Shown: positions 25,747-33,300 of the stretch, piece after piece
Layout of the letters: the number at the start of each line of letters is the position of its first letter
Position numbering within the stretch: the first letter of the stretch is position 1
Assembly (NCBI GenBank): GCA_903870905.1
Contig: CAIQEU010000050.1
Coordinates: 1-34,171, forward strand
Direction: 5' to 3'
DNA from: an uncultured Actinomycetes bacterium
GTDB taxonomy: Bacteria; Actinomycetota; Acidimicrobiia; Acidimicrobiales; RAAP-2
Length of the DNA: 34,171 bases
Made by a program: the position numbers and the translations under genes
Notes under the pieces: generated by a model
Told to the model about the DNA's origin: nothing
What the model saw: only the letters and a program-made list of their open reading frames with translations
The model's database searches: none

Positions 25747-27630
25747 TTACTTCGTCTCCGCACCGGGGAAGAACTCTTGGATGAGGTGCTCGGCGATCGT
25801 CGCATGGTCACTGAGCTTCACCGAGCCCTCAGCCATCTCCTTGAAGGCTTGGACGTCATCCAACCCCGCTGGCGTATCCTTGGGAGTACAGACCTCTACG
25901 GAAGCAGGTGGATCCTCCGGATCACTGATACACGTGATCTGAAGTCGTTGGCCAATGCTCGCTTCGAGTGCGTCAACCATTGCTGGAACGCATTCCCTTG
26001 CCCGCAGTGCATGGGACTCGTTCGGAAGCACGAAGGTGGCCTGTCCCCCCTCGAGCGTGGTGAAGTTTCCAATCGCCAAGATGGCTTTCGGTCGAGCGGG
26101 CAACGTTCGGTGAATAGTCTCCCACGTTGAGCGCAGTGCCTCGAGAGTGAGCACCTGGTCAGCGCCAGCTGGGTGGCTGAGCGGTGCGGCCTCTGGAACG
26201 GCAGTGCTCACGACGTCTGGTGTTGGCGTCGATGGAGTGATGACCGGCGAAGTGGCCTCGGGAACTGCTTCTTGGGCCTTGGACCGACGGAGTGCTCCAA
26301 GGGTCGGCTTCGTTGCCGGTGAGGTCGCCGCCAGTGCTTCAGGTTGATCTGTCGGCGTCGGTGCAGGAGCACTCCGCTGAGCGGCGTCGTAGGCAGCACT
26401 GACCGCAGCGGCAGCGGCCGACGATGTGGCCCTTGGTTGGGGCTGCACCGGCGGAGCATCGACGGCGCGCGGCGCTGGTGCTCCCCCATCACGAAGCCGA
26501 GCTTCGACGTGGGCCAGTCGCTCTGATAACGCTGCCGGGCTGTCGTCTAAATCAATCCGAGCGGAGCGGACGAGCGCCAACTCCAAGACGACATGAGGTT
26601 CTGGCGCATCGCGCATCTGCACCTGTGCCCGCCCGATGGCCTCCATCGTTCGAACGATGCGGGCGAGACCAATCTCGCTCGCTTGCTTGCGTACTCGCTC
26701 AGCTTCGGCACCAGTGTGCTCGCTGAGGGAGGGAGCCAGGAGGGCCAAGAACCCTTGGCGGAGTTCAGCGACGATCTCGCTGGCGAGCTGCTGAGGGCCC
26801 CAGCCGTTCTCATGGAGTTCGGCGAGGGCCACCAAGATCCCCTGGGCATCGCTCTCCAAGATTCCGGTGATGACGCCGGTGAGATCGGCGGAAACCGACT
26901 CGGCAGAACCAGCCGCGGCGACCTGGTCGAGTGCCGAGAGTGCATCTCGTGCTGAACCCTTGGCTCGACGCACCACCGCCTCGAGGGAGGCGTCGTCGAC
27001 GCTCAACCCAGCCGAGGTCCGAACGTCCGAGAGCAACGAGGCCAGGGTGTCAGCAGCGAGGAGGCGGAACTCCAGGTGCTGGGTTCGGCTCCGAATGGTG
27101 GCCGGTACCTTCTGCGGGTCGGTGGTGGCCAGCACGAACACCACGTGGTTCGGGGGCTCCTCCAATGTCTTGAGTAGCGCGTTGGCCGCGGCGTTGGAGA
27201 GCATGTGGACTTCGTCGACGATGTAGACGCGCCGGCGTCCCGGGGTGCCGAGACTGGCGTGAGCAACGAGGTCACGCATGGCGTCGACACCGTTGTTCGA
27301 GGCCGCGTCGAGCTCAGTGACGTCGAGCGAGGTGCCTTTGGTGATCTCAATACAGCTCTGGCACACACCGCACGGCTCGCCATCAATGGGACTCGCACAG
27401 TTGAGTGCCTTGGCCAAGATACGAGCGGTCGAGGTCTTGCCGGTGCCACGCGGCCCGGAGAAGAGGTAGGCGTGGCCGACCTTGCCATCGGCAACGGCCC
27501 GGCGAAGGGCCATGACCACGTGGGGCTGGCCACGAAGGGCTCCAAAGGTTCCCGGCCGGTAGCGGCGGTACAGCGACACGAAGGAATCGTCGCCCTCGAG
27601 CACTGTTGGTGGTGTCGCGTCCTCAGCCAT
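25747..27630 (-). CDS. dnaX: DNA polymerase III subunit gamma/tau
   Basis: The 627-residue clamp-loader ATPase has Walker A GPRGTGKT (59-66), a zinc module with Cys78, 87, 90 and 93, Walker B VYIVDEVHML (135-144), the sensor 1 region ATTDPQK and the SRT arginine finger at 181-183. Domain III runs to about residue 375. An Ala/Pro/Thr-rich linker (about 385-500) leads to a C-terminal tau-type domain. No A-rich slippery sequence for a gamma frameshift is seen in the linker. ATG 27630 lies 6 nt after a TAGGCT box next to the SRP RNA gene. It forms an operon with recR. Confidence 0.97.
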   Translation of the reverse strand: MAEDATPPTVLEGDDSFVSLYRRYRPGTFGALRGQPHVVMALRRAVADGKVGHAYLFSGPRGTGKTSTARILAKALNCASPIDGEPCGVCQSCIEITKGTSLDVTELDAASNNGVDAMRDLVAHASLGTPGRRRVYIVDEVHMLSNAAANALLKTLEEPPNHVVFVLATTDPQKVPATIRSRTQHLEFRLLAADTLASLLSDVRTSAGLSVDDASLEAVVRRAKGSARDALSALDQVAAAGSAESVSADLTGVITGILESDAQGILVALAELHENGWGPQQLASEIVAELRQGFLALLAPSLSEHTGAEAERVRKQASEIGLARIVRTMEAIGRAQVQMRDAPEPHVVLELALVRSARIDLDDSPAALSERLAHVEARLRDGGAPAPRAVDAPPVQPQPRATSSAAAAAVSAAYDAAQRSAPAPTPTDQPEALAATSPATKPTLGALRRSKAQEAVPEATSPVITPSTPTPDVVSTAVPEAAPLSHPAGADQVLTLEALRSTWETIHRTLPARPKAILAIGNFTTLEGGQATFVLPNESHALRARECVPAMVDALEASIGQRLQITCISDPEDPPASVEVCTPKDTPAGLDDVQAFKEMAEGSVKLSDHATIAEHLIQEFFPGAETK

Positions 27631-27636
27631 GGTGTG

Positions 27637-27642
27637 AGCCTA
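27637..27642 (-). promoter_or_regulatory. -10 box (TAGGCT), leaderless dnaX-recR operon
   Basis: TAGGCT on the minus strand ends 6 nt before ATG 27630. It sits directly downstream of the SRP RNA gene on the same strand. Confidence 0.45.
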
Positions 27643-27669
27643 CCGGTGGGTGGTGCCACGACGAAGGGT

Positions 27670-27805
27670 TCGTCGACGTCCGGTGCGGCGGCCAGGCGAT
27701 CTGCGGCACACGGCGGCTCCCGCTGAGAGCTGCTGCCTTCCGACCCTGACTCGGTTCACGTGATGCCGTTGCGCAGGACCCAGCCACCGCACCCGACGTC
27801 GACGA
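27670..27805 (-). ncRNA. ffs: Signal recognition particle RNA (4.5S/SRP RNA) with long basal helix
   Basis: On the minus strand the conserved core reads GGGTCCTGCGCAACGG, TGAACCGAGTCAGGGTCGG, AAGGCAGCAG and then CCGTGTGCCGCAG. These are the symmetric and asymmetric loops and the GGAA tetraloop that bind Ffh. The ends close in a perfect 13-bp helix (27778-27790 with 27685-27697). Three more pairs, one mismatch and 11 further pairs (27795-27805 with 27670-27680) extend it. A TACGAT box at 27810-27815 predicts transcription from about 27803, so the extension should be in the RNA. The RNA targets ribosomes making membrane proteins. An SRP RNA gene next to dnaX is a known gene order. Confidence 0.92.
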
Positions 27806-27809
27806 CCTG

Positions 27810-27815
27810 ATCGTA
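27810..27815 (-). promoter_or_regulatory. -10 box (TACGAT) of the SRP RNA gene
   Basis: TACGAT on the minus strand is followed about 7 nt later by the 5' strand of the long SRP helix. TCGGCA at 27838-27833 is a possible -35 element at 17-nt spacing. It also contributes to an imperfectly palindromic TCGGCA/TGCCGA pair at 27817-27839. Confidence 0.45.
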
Positions 27816-27853
27816 CTCGGCATCGCTCTCGGTGCCGACCGGTCGGTTGTCAC

Positions 27854-28141
27854 TTACCCCGCAACGTGGACCGTGAGCGTGACGACGTCACCGAGGTGAA
27901 CGCCCTCTGCGTGACGGACCATTTGTTTGATCGGCACCAGGTAAGCGCCGTCTTTGGGCATGAGGGAGGTGGTCCACGTTGTGGCTCCGATGGTCACCTC
28001 GGCTGGGATGCAGCCCCAGCCATAGGAGAGTTCGGTCACGAACTCGGCCAGCGTCGCTGAGTCCTCCACGCTGAAGGCTACGAAGGTGAACGGCGCCGGT
28101 CCCCTCCACTCGAACATCGGACCGTGCACTGCAATCTCCAT
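27854..28141 (-). CDS. DUF1905-family small protein
   Basis: The 95-residue product is a compact beta-barrel-like protein of the DUF1905 family. It has FEWRGPAPFTFVAF near the start, GWGCIPAEVTIGATTWTTSL in the middle, and GAYLVPIKQMVRHAEGVHLGDVVTLTV at the end, which is the family signature order. The molecular role of this family is not established. ATG 28141 is placed by a TACAGT box 7 nt upstream; an in-frame codon 9 bases earlier would overlap that spacer. It is transcribed toward the SRP RNA and dnaX genes. Confidence 0.88.
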   Translation of the reverse strand: MEIAVHGPMFEWRGPAPFTFVAFSVEDSATLAEFVTELSYGWGCIPAEVTIGATTWTTSLMPKDGAYLVPIKQMVRHAEGVHLGDVVTLTVHVAG

Positions 28142-28148
28142 GAGCGCC

Positions 28149-28154
28149 ACTGTA
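28149..28154 (-). promoter_or_regulatory. -10 box (TACAGT), leaderless DUF1905 gene
   Basis: TACAGT on the minus strand ends 7 nt before ATG 28141. A perfect 7-bp inverted repeat CGAGGCG/CGCCTCG at 28167-28186 lies just upstream and could be an operator. Confidence 0.45.
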
Positions 28155-28211
28155 GGTTTCTGACAGCGAGGCGAACTGACGCCTCGTTGCAGACCACCCG
28201 GCGCGGCGAAG

Positions 28212-28217
28212 TAGCCT
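28212..28217 (+). promoter_or_regulatory. Probable -10 box (TAGCCT) of tRNA-Ser
   Basis: TAGCCT lies 43 nt before the tRNA 5' end. TTGCAG at 28187-28192 is a possible -35 element at 19-nt spacing. The tRNA would need RNase P cleavage of a leader of about 36 nt. Confidence 0.35.
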
Positions 28218-28260
28218 GTCGGTTCGGAGTTCTGCTCAGCCTCGTCGAGTAGCTCACCGT

Positions 28261-28348
28261 GGAGACGTGCGAGAGCGGCCGAATCGGCACGATTGGAAAT
28301 CGTGTGTGGGGAAACTCACCGTGGGTTCAAATCCCACCGTCTCCGCCA
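28261..28348 (+). tRNA. tRNA-Ser (anticodon GGA)
   Basis: The acceptor stem pairs GGAGACG (28261-28267) with CGTCTCC (28338-28344), followed by discriminator G and an encoded CCA (28346-28348). The anticodon loop TTGGAAA carries GGA at 28295-28297 between CACGA and TCGTG. A long variable arm with GTGTGGGGAAACTCAC and the T-arm GTGGGTTCAAATCCCAC are typical of class II tRNA-Ser. It decodes UCC and UCU. Confidence 0.97.
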
Positions 28349-28357
28349 AAGAGGTGC

Positions 28358-28378
28358 CCCTCCCTCTAGGAGGGAGGG
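28358..28378 (+). terminator. Hairpin shared by tRNA-Ser and the convergent esterase gene
   Basis: CCCTCCCT (28358-28365) pairs perfectly with AGGGAGGG (28371-28378) around CTAGG. The loop contains the TAG stop codon of the esterase gene on the minus strand (28366-28368), so the structure straddles the end of that gene and follows the tRNA by 9 nt. Confidence 0.6.
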
Positions 28379-29526
28379 AGCATCGCCTCGAGCGCGGTCG
28401 CCGCCTCCCGGCCAATGACTCGCTCCCCAACGTTGCTCAGGTGCACCCACGGCGACACTCGGGGAAGTCCAGCGCTGTCGACGAGCGCCACGTGGTTGAG
28501 CGAAGCCGCCAAGGCTGCATCAGCGCCTCGGACCTCGGCGTCGCTGGCCGCCTCGGCGTCGCACCCTTGCGGCAGGCACTGGTTCGCAGTGCGCTGCACG
28601 GCGATGTCGAGTGCTGAGGATTCCTCCAAGAGCACGAGGGGGAGCTCCGACCCGAAGGTTTGGCGGAGTCCAGCGGTGAAGGCGCTGAGGTCACGGCTGT
28701 AGTTCGGCGCCAGGTTTGGATCGAGAGCGTCGGACTCGCCTTGGAAGAACACCACGCCTCCGAGGACCGGCACGATTCCCCGCTCGATGAGGACGTGCTC
28801 GGCCGCACCCACCTGTCCGATGAGTGTCGGGAAGAGCCCCTGTGGCCGTGTCGGGAGCCACGCCGCAATGGTGGACCCGGGGTAGGTCACCTTCACGATC
28901 GTGAGGCGGAGGTGGCGATCAGCCATCAACCCACGAGCGAGTCCGATCTCTGGACCGAAGACCTGCTGGACGCCGAGCGGGGTCGCCATGCGTTGCGGGG
29001 TATCGAGGCCAGCGAATCCGGTTCCGAAGTGTGCAGCCGGTCCAAACTTCCAGAGCTCAATCCCATCCTTGGTATCGGCGGCGTTCGTGAAGGGGGAAGC
29101 GAAGGTCGACACCTTCGTGATGGGGTCAACGGCGTAGGACGCCTCGCCGGTGGCGTTGGACTGGCCAGCGACCACCACGACGAGTTCCGGGGTCACCACC
29201 GCCGAGGGGAGGGAGGTCACGCGACTGCCCGATGGTGCCGTCGCGGTCACGACGAATCGCTCGAGTCGAAGCGTTTGCATCGCTGCGGTGCAGGTGCGCT
29301 TCCCGAGCGCTGCACACGTCGGACCAGGTGGCGATGCGGTGACGGCGTAGGTCGTCGATGCCGTGGCCCACGGAGGAGGCGTCCACGAGAGCACCACCCC
29401 ACTCGGCACCGCTCGAGCCGAGAGGTTCGTTGGAGCAGCGAGTTGCGGAGGGGTCGCCCCGGCCGAACGGAGGGAGAGGAGGGGCCCGAGGAGTGCGACG
29501 ACGACCAGCAGGCGACCACGAGCCAT
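28366..29526 (-). CDS. Secreted fibronectin-III / SGNH-type carbohydrate esterase
   Basis: The 386-residue protein has a signal peptide (LLVVVALLGPLLSL, cleavage near SAGA-TPP), an Fn3-like domain at about 26-113 (PTNLSARAVPSGVVLSWTPPP), then a sialate O-acetylesterase/CE6-type domain. That domain starts with VVVVAGQSNATG (Ser123 nucleophile), has GGVVFFQGESDAL (block with Gly/Glu), and ends with WVHLSNVGERVIG, where the His would complete the triad. Such enzymes remove O-acetyl groups from glycans outside the cell. A pair of Cys at 71 and 79 may form a disulphide. ATG 29526 gives the signal peptide; a TAGGCT box lies 5 nt upstream. Confidence 0.85.
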   Translation of the reverse strand: MARGRLLVVVALLGPLLSLRSAGATPPQLAAPTNLSARAVPSGVVLSWTPPPWATASTTYAVTASPPGPTCAALGKRTCTAAMQTLRLERFVVTATAPSGSRVTSLPSAVVTPELVVVVAGQSNATGEASYAVDPITKVSTFASPFTNAADTKDGIELWKFGPAAHFGTGFAGLDTPQRMATPLGVQQVFGPEIGLARGLMADRHLRLTIVKVTYPGSTIAAWLPTRPQGLFPTLIGQVGAAEHVLIERGIVPVLGGVVFFQGESDALDPNLAPNYSRDLSAFTAGLRQTFGSELPLVLLEESSALDIAVQRTANQCLPQGCDAEAASDAEVRGADAALAASLNHVALVDSAGLPRVSPWVHLSNVGERVIGREAATALEAMLPPS

Positions 29527-29531
29527 ACCGC

Positions 29532-29537
29532 AGCCTA
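29532..29537 (-). promoter_or_regulatory. -10 box (TAGGCT) of the secreted esterase gene
   Basis: TAGGCT on the minus strand ends 5 nt before ATG 29526, slightly closer than in the other leaderless genes. Confidence 0.4.
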
Positions 29538-29579
29538 CGCAGTGGCGAGGGATGTGCCGAAGTCGCCACGCCATCTCAG

Positions 29580-29585
29580 TAGCGT
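29580..29585 (+). promoter_or_regulatory. -10 box (TAGCGT) of tadA
   Basis: TAGCGT ends 6 nt before ATG 29592. The spacer reads GGAGGC, which looks like a ribosome binding site but would lie upstream of the transcription start. Confidence 0.4.
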
Positions 29586-29591
29586 GGAGGC

Positions 29592-30044
29592 ATGGACGAC
29601 CTCGCAGCGATGGACCTCGCCCTCGACGCAGCGAACCTCGCTCGTGCCCACGGCGACGTCCCCGTTGGCGCGGTAGTGCTCTGCGGTGACCAAGTCATCG
29701 GCACCGGCGAGAACCGCCGTGAGCTCGACGGAGACCCCACGGCGCACGCCGAAATCGTGGCGATCCGAGCAGCCACGGCCGCTCTGGGATCGTGGCGCCT
29801 CGAGGACTGCACCTTGGTCGTCACCTTGGAGCCGTGTGTGATGTGTGCAGGCGCCATCCTCGCCGCCCGCATCCCCGTAGTGGTGATCGGCGCCGATGAT
29901 CCAAAGGCAGGGGCGATGGGTTCGCTCTACCACGTAGGTGACGATCCTCGCCTCAACCATCGAGTCGCCCTTCGCACCGGCGTTGCCGCCGAGGCCTGCA
30001 GCGAACTGCTCACCTCGTTCTTCGCCACCAAACGTCAGGGTTAG
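29592..30044 (+). CDS. tadA: tRNA-specific adenosine deaminase
   Basis: The 150-residue enzyme deaminates A34 to inosine in tRNA-Arg(ACG). The zinc site is complete: His52 with the proton-shuttling Glu54 in DPTAHAEIVAIR, and Cys82 and Cys85 in TLEPCVMCAGAI. VPVGAVVLCGDQVIGTGENRRE and ADDPKAGAMGSLYHV are also typical of TadA rather than of cytidine or guanine deaminases. The stop codon overlaps the stop of the convergent small membrane protein gene in a shared TTAG. Confidence 0.95.
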   Translation: MDDLAAMDLALDAANLARAHGDVPVGAVVLCGDQVIGTGENRRELDGDPTAHAEIVAIRAATAALGSWRLEDCTLVVTLEPCVMCAGAILAARIPVVVIGADDPKAGAMGSLYHVGDDPRLNHRVALRTGVAAEACSELLTSFFATKRQG

Positions 30045-30256
30045 TGGCGCGGGTAGTTCGATCCGCTACCACCGGATCGAGCGATACGCCACGTCGCAGC
30101 GGCGAAGCCGAGTGAGATCACTGCGAGGACGCAGTGAACCACCCGAAACCCCAGCCCATGGGTGTGGTCATGGACCATGTTCCACAGCAGCACCGCCCAG
30201 ACCCACAGCGCCCACAGCGCGGAGAGACGGAGGACCAGTCGTGCGGTTCTCGACAC
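30041..30256 (-). CDS. SCO4848-like small membrane protein
   Basis: The product of about 71 residues has two TM segments: LSALWALWVWAVLLWNMV and, after a His-rich loop (HDHTHG), VVHCVLAVISLGFAAATW, ending in WRIAR. Layout and motifs match the actinobacterial SCO4848 family, whose function is unknown. The start is uncertain: an AGGAGG sequence at 30266-30261 favours GTG 30256 (4-nt spacing) over ATG 30259 (1 nt) or ATG 30271, which lies inside the site. It is the last gene before the lower-GC islet. Confidence 0.7.
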   Translation of the reverse strand: MSRTARLVLRLSALWALWVWAVLLWNMVHDHTHGLGFRVVHCVLAVISLGFAAATWRIARSGGSGSNYPRH

Positions 30257-30301
30257 CATTCCTCCTCTCATCGGGCTCCTCTTCAGAGCGTATCGGGTGC
30301 C

Positions 30302-30325
30302 CCTGATGCCTCACGTCAAACCCTC
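30302..30325 (+). repeat. Direct repeat, left copy (24 bp)
   Basis: The bases CCTGATGCCTCACGTCAAA at 30302-30320, then C and CCTC, recur at 34031-34054 in the same orientation with a single mismatch (C30321/T34050). The two copies bracket the lower-GC segment with four genes. It may be an attachment site or an extragenic repeat. Confidence 0.75.
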
Positions 30326-30367
30326 AGCAGTCCCCTGTTCCTCGCCGCCGTGCCATACGGCGAGCCG

Positions 30368-30373
30368 TAATCT
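30368..30373 (+). promoter_or_regulatory. -10 box (TAATCT) of the TPR protein gene
   Basis: TAATCT lies 30 nt before ATG 30404, and AGGAAG precedes the start as ribosome binding site. A 6-bp hairpin CGCCGT/ACGGCG at 30346-30362 stands just upstream of the box. The rest of 30257-30403 holds the left direct repeat and no gene. Confidence 0.45.
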
Positions 30374-30403
30374 TTCTTCAGTTCAATCCGCACAGGAAGC
30401 ACC

Positions 30404-31714
30404 ATGGCTAAAGCTCGCCCAGTAGATCTCTATGGCCTCCAACTCAGCACGTCTCAAGACGCAGCTGAGCTTTATAACGACGCACTCGGTCGACTACTCC
30501 GGTTGGAGTCCGACCCGGAGGAACCACTACTTCGCGCCATTGCCGTAGACCCAGAGTTTGCCCTTGGATATGCAGCGCTTGCGGTCCTCAGTCATGAATT
30601 TGGGATTGATGACCACACTGCGCACTATCTCAACCAAGCGAACACGCTCCTCGGCAACACCTCAACTCGCGAGCGTGCATTCATTGCCGCCTATGAACGC
30701 CGAGTTGCCGGGGACTACTCGACACTGCTCTCCTATCTCCTCGACCATCCACGTGACGTCCTTGGCGTGAGTATTGCGATACCAACCATTGCGTTCTCCG
30801 GTGCCTACGACGTCGCCGACGATGCGTGGGTGGCGCTTGAGCAGATGGCCTCGCACTTCCAACACGACTGGTGGTATGACGGCATGCTCGCCTTTGCTCG
30901 CCAAGATCAAGGTCGAATGGCGGAAGCTCGAGACTTGGCGGAACGCTCGTTGACTGCCGAGCCTCGAGGTGGCAATGCCGCCCACGCGGCGGCGCATGTC
31001 TACTTAGAGACCGGTGAACACGAGTTGGGTCTTCGCTGGATTGATGACTGGATTGCCTCAGCTGGACAAGATGCCGCGCATCGATGTCACTTCTCGTGGC
31101 ATGCAGCTCTCTATGAACTCAGCCTCGATGACGTTGACAGCGTCGCACGCCGGTATGACCGTGAGCTTGATCCACGCATCGTGACCGGTCCACGTGCCCT
31201 CATTGATACCGCGTCGCTGCTGTTTCGAGGCCATGTCGAAGACTTCACGATTGCTTCGGCCGACCCAATGGCCGTCCTCGAGGCATCGGGCGTTGACCTC
31301 ACGCGTCCCGAAACCCCATTCATGGCCTTTCACTGTGGCCTTGGACTCGCCCTCACCCGGGACATTGCTCGTCTCGAGGAGCTGCGCAACACCTTGGGTG
31401 CAGCTACTGCATCACCGGTCAATTCGACCCTCAAGGACTTCATTGGCGCCCTCATTGCCTACTGCCAAGGAGATGATGACACCGCAGCTGATCTGCTGCT
31501 CGGCCTCCATCACCACCTCACCCCAATTGGCGGAAGCTACGCCCAGCGCAGTGTGGCCATTGACCTCGCCATCTCGTCACTGTGTCGAGCAGGTCGTGGA
31601 ACCGAAGCGGTTGCACTCCTCGAGGCACGCCTTGCACGAAGATCACGACCTCGAGATGAAGTCTTGCTCCGCCGAGCTCGAAATTCCCCCACGGATGCTT
31701 CGCCGCAGGTGTAG
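30404..31714 (+). CDS. TTC38-like tetratricopeptide-repeat protein
   Basis: The 436-residue soluble protein is all-helical with TPR-like pairs: EPLLRAIAVDPEFALGYAAL, WWYDGMLAFARQDQGRMAEA with LAERSLTAEPRGGNAAHAAA, and HVYLETGEHELGLRWIDDWI, followed by HFSWHAALYELSLDDVDSVA. The order Y-D-G-M-L-A-F-A, A-A-H-V-Y-L-E-T and F-S-W-H-A-A-L-Y is characteristic of the TTC38 family, which is found in bacteria and animals and has no settled function. Base use is visibly less GC-rich than in genes left of 30260. It is convergent with the transporter gene, with 4 nt between stops. Confidence 0.85.
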   Translation: MAKARPVDLYGLQLSTSQDAAELYNDALGRLLRLESDPEEPLLRAIAVDPEFALGYAALAVLSHEFGIDDHTAHYLNQANTLLGNTSTRERAFIAAYERRVAGDYSTLLSYLLDHPRDVLGVSIAIPTIAFSGAYDVADDAWVALEQMASHFQHDWWYDGMLAFARQDQGRMAEARDLAERSLTAEPRGGNAAHAAAHVYLETGEHELGLRWIDDWIASAGQDAAHRCHFSWHAALYELSLDDVDSVARRYDRELDPRIVTGPRALIDTASLLFRGHVEDFTIASADPMAVLEASGVDLTRPETPFMAFHCGLGLALTRDIARLEELRNTLGAATASPVNSTLKDFIGALIAYCQGDDDTAADLLLGLHHHLTPIGGSYAQRSVAIDLAISSLCRAGRGTEAVALLEARLARRSRPRDEVLLRRARNSPTDASPQV

Positions 31715-31718
31715 CGGT

Positions 31719-32441
31719 TTAACCAACGAGCGCAAAGAGCGCTTTGCCAAGCGCAACGGTGGCCACAAGGCCAATCGTGACCTCGGTCGTTGTTCGCGCT
31801 GAGGTTGCACTCATGAACCGACGGGCAAATCGACCAAGCAGGGTCCCCATCACAATGCAGCTGAACGCGGCCAGGAGCCAGATTGCCGAGACACTTGGTA
31901 GTCGGAGAAACGGCAGGCTGGCCAAATTCAGCAAGGCAAAGCAGGTCTGCAAGGTTCTGACGTAGTCGCCGTCTCTAAGGTCCAAGTGAATGAGATAGGA
32001 CGCGAGCGGCGGACCGCCGACGCCTCCGTAGGAATTCACCGTCCCACTCCAAAAAGCAGCCAACGTCGCACCAACCCCCTTGCCACTTGGCTTCCACCAA
32101 AGAAGAACACCGAGTGAGGAAAGCGACGATGCGGCCACCACAACGGGGCGCCACTGTTCTCCCATGAGCGACGAGAGCACGAGTCCGAGACACACGCCAC
32201 TAATGAGTCCCGGCAAGAGGCGCTTCACCAAGTTCCACTTGATCGCTCCCTCCACTCGCCAGAGCATGAGGGAGTTTTGACTGAGCGCCAACAGATTCAC
32301 GAGCCCGATGGCGCCTGCACCTGGGATGGCTTGTGTCAGCACCGGTGCCGCAATAAGCGAGAAGCCCACACCACTCATGCCCTGCACGAACGCTGAGGCC
32401 ACCAGTGCGACCGCGACGATCGCGGTGAAGTGAATCGTCAC
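31719..32441 (-). CDS. TauE/SafE-family (TSUP) membrane transporter
   Basis: The 240-residue polytopic protein has about seven to eight hydrophobic segments. It shows the inverted-repeat signatures of the sulfite exporter TauE family: SAFVQGMSGVGFSLIAAPVL near the N-terminus and FWSGTVNSYGGVGGPPLASY in the second half. Family members export sulfite or other small sulfur- or organo-anions, and the substrate here is unknown. GTG 32441 gives MTIHFTAIVAVALV; the upstream extension overlaps the thioesterase gene and is not credible. It starts 19 nt after that gene, so the two share an operon. Confidence 0.85.
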   Translation of the reverse strand: MTIHFTAIVAVALVASAFVQGMSGVGFSLIAAPVLTQAIPGAGAIGLVNLLALSQNSLMLWRVEGAIKWNLVKRLLPGLISGVCLGLVLSSLMGEQWRPVVVAASSLSSLGVLLWWKPSGKGVGATLAAFWSGTVNSYGGVGGPPLASYLIHLDLRDGDYVRTLQTCFALLNLASLPFLRLPSVSAIWLLAAFSCIVMGTLLGRFARRFMSATSARTTTEVTIGLVATVALGKALFALVG

Positions 32442-32460
32442 GCGGGTAAGACTTCGTGGC

Positions 32461-33267
32461 CTAGGCCACGTCTCCGGGCCACATCTTGATCGATAGGGAC
32501 TGGCTCGCAGTTGCGAGCAGTGTTCCTGACTCAGACCACATGAAGGCGGTTCCTTGGGCATAGCCACCAACGAGCGCATGCATGCGAATGTCGAGGAGCA
32601 CCCACTCAGTTGGTTCCAACTGCACAATGCGAATGGTGTTGTCGAGACTGCGGCCCATGATGCGGCGACCAAGTGGTTGCGCAACTGCCCCGGAGAGAAA
32701 TTCACCGAATACGGCCAACGTGCCAGCTGAAGGCTCTTGGTGGCCAGGCACCCGACACCAAAGCGCTGAGTTGGCTGACCCCAAGGTGCCATCTAACTGC
32801 TCAAAGGTGCGACCAATCGCCACGCGGGTCTCGACGAGCGAGAACACCGAGCGCTGAACTTCAACCGGAATGCGTCGAAGGGGGCAGTCTTGCGGCTTTG
32901 ACACCACCGGCATGTGTTCCCACACCCCGCCAAGTTCAAGCTCTGAAGTGCCAAGCGCAGCATTGACGGTCAAGATCTCGTTGTCGCCAACACGACCCAC
33001 CGCGCGCCCTTGGGTCACTCGCCCACCTTGAGCAGCCAAGGTGACTTCCAAGTCCAAGGTTGATGTTGTTTTCGCATGACTCAAGTACTGAGCCGTTGCC
33101 CAAATCGTTGGCCGACCCGAAGCTTCTTCCAAGGCAACGACTGCGGCACCAAGTCCGCAGCCACCAAAGAGGAAGTTTCCTGGGGTCACCAAGTGTTCTC
33201 CAACGGGCAGCGTCCAGTGGAAGTCATCCTCGCCGCGTTCTAAGCCCATAAACGTCTTTGCATCCAT
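32461..33267 (-). CDS. Double-hotdog acyl-CoA thioesterase-like protein
   Basis: The 268-residue product resembles the TesB-like double-hotdog families. The N-terminal half has GNFLFGGCGLGAAVVALEEA (the hot-dog helix with the G-G-C-G pattern) and TAQYLSHAKTTSTLDLEVTL. The C-terminal half has VFGEFLSGAVAQPLGRR and LDNTIRIVQLEPTEWVLLDI. Catalytic residues cannot be assigned with confidence. The third codon of the longer frame (ATG 33267) is chosen because a TACCGT box lies 7 nt before it. It stands 33 nt after the SGNH hydrolase gene and directly before the transporter gene. Confidence 0.8.
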   Translation of the reverse strand: MDAKTFMGLERGEDDFHWTLPVGEHLVTPGNFLFGGCGLGAAVVALEEASGRPTIWATAQYLSHAKTTSTLDLEVTLAAQGGRVTQGRAVGRVGDNEILTVNAALGTSELELGGVWEHMPVVSKPQDCPLRRIPVEVQRSVFSLVETRVAIGRTFEQLDGTLGSANSALWCRVPGHQEPSAGTLAVFGEFLSGAVAQPLGRRIMGRSLDNTIRIVQLEPTEWVLLDIRMHALVGGYAQGTAFMWSESGTLLATASQSLSIKMWPGDVA

Positions 33268-33274
33268 GGGCACA

Positions 33275-33280
33275 ACGGTA
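33275..33280 (-). promoter_or_regulatory. -10 box (TACCGT), leaderless thioesterase-transporter operon
   Basis: TACCGT on the minus strand ends 7 nt before ATG 33267. It shows that the islet genes use the same leaderless signal as the host genes. Confidence 0.5.
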
Positions 33281-33300
33281 ATCGGGCTACTGATGCCCCT

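Noticed and set aside
25900-26600. Programmed frameshift site in dnaX producing a gamma form
   Set aside because: The linker codons are GC-rich Ala/Pro/Thr codons with no A-run or other slippery heptamer visible.
27806-27853. Alu-domain arms of a large-type SRP RNA upstream of the core
   Set aside because: The TCGGCA/TGCCGA hairpin is there, but the conserved Alu sequences of large bacterial SRP RNAs are not, and a -10 box lies between it and the RNA.
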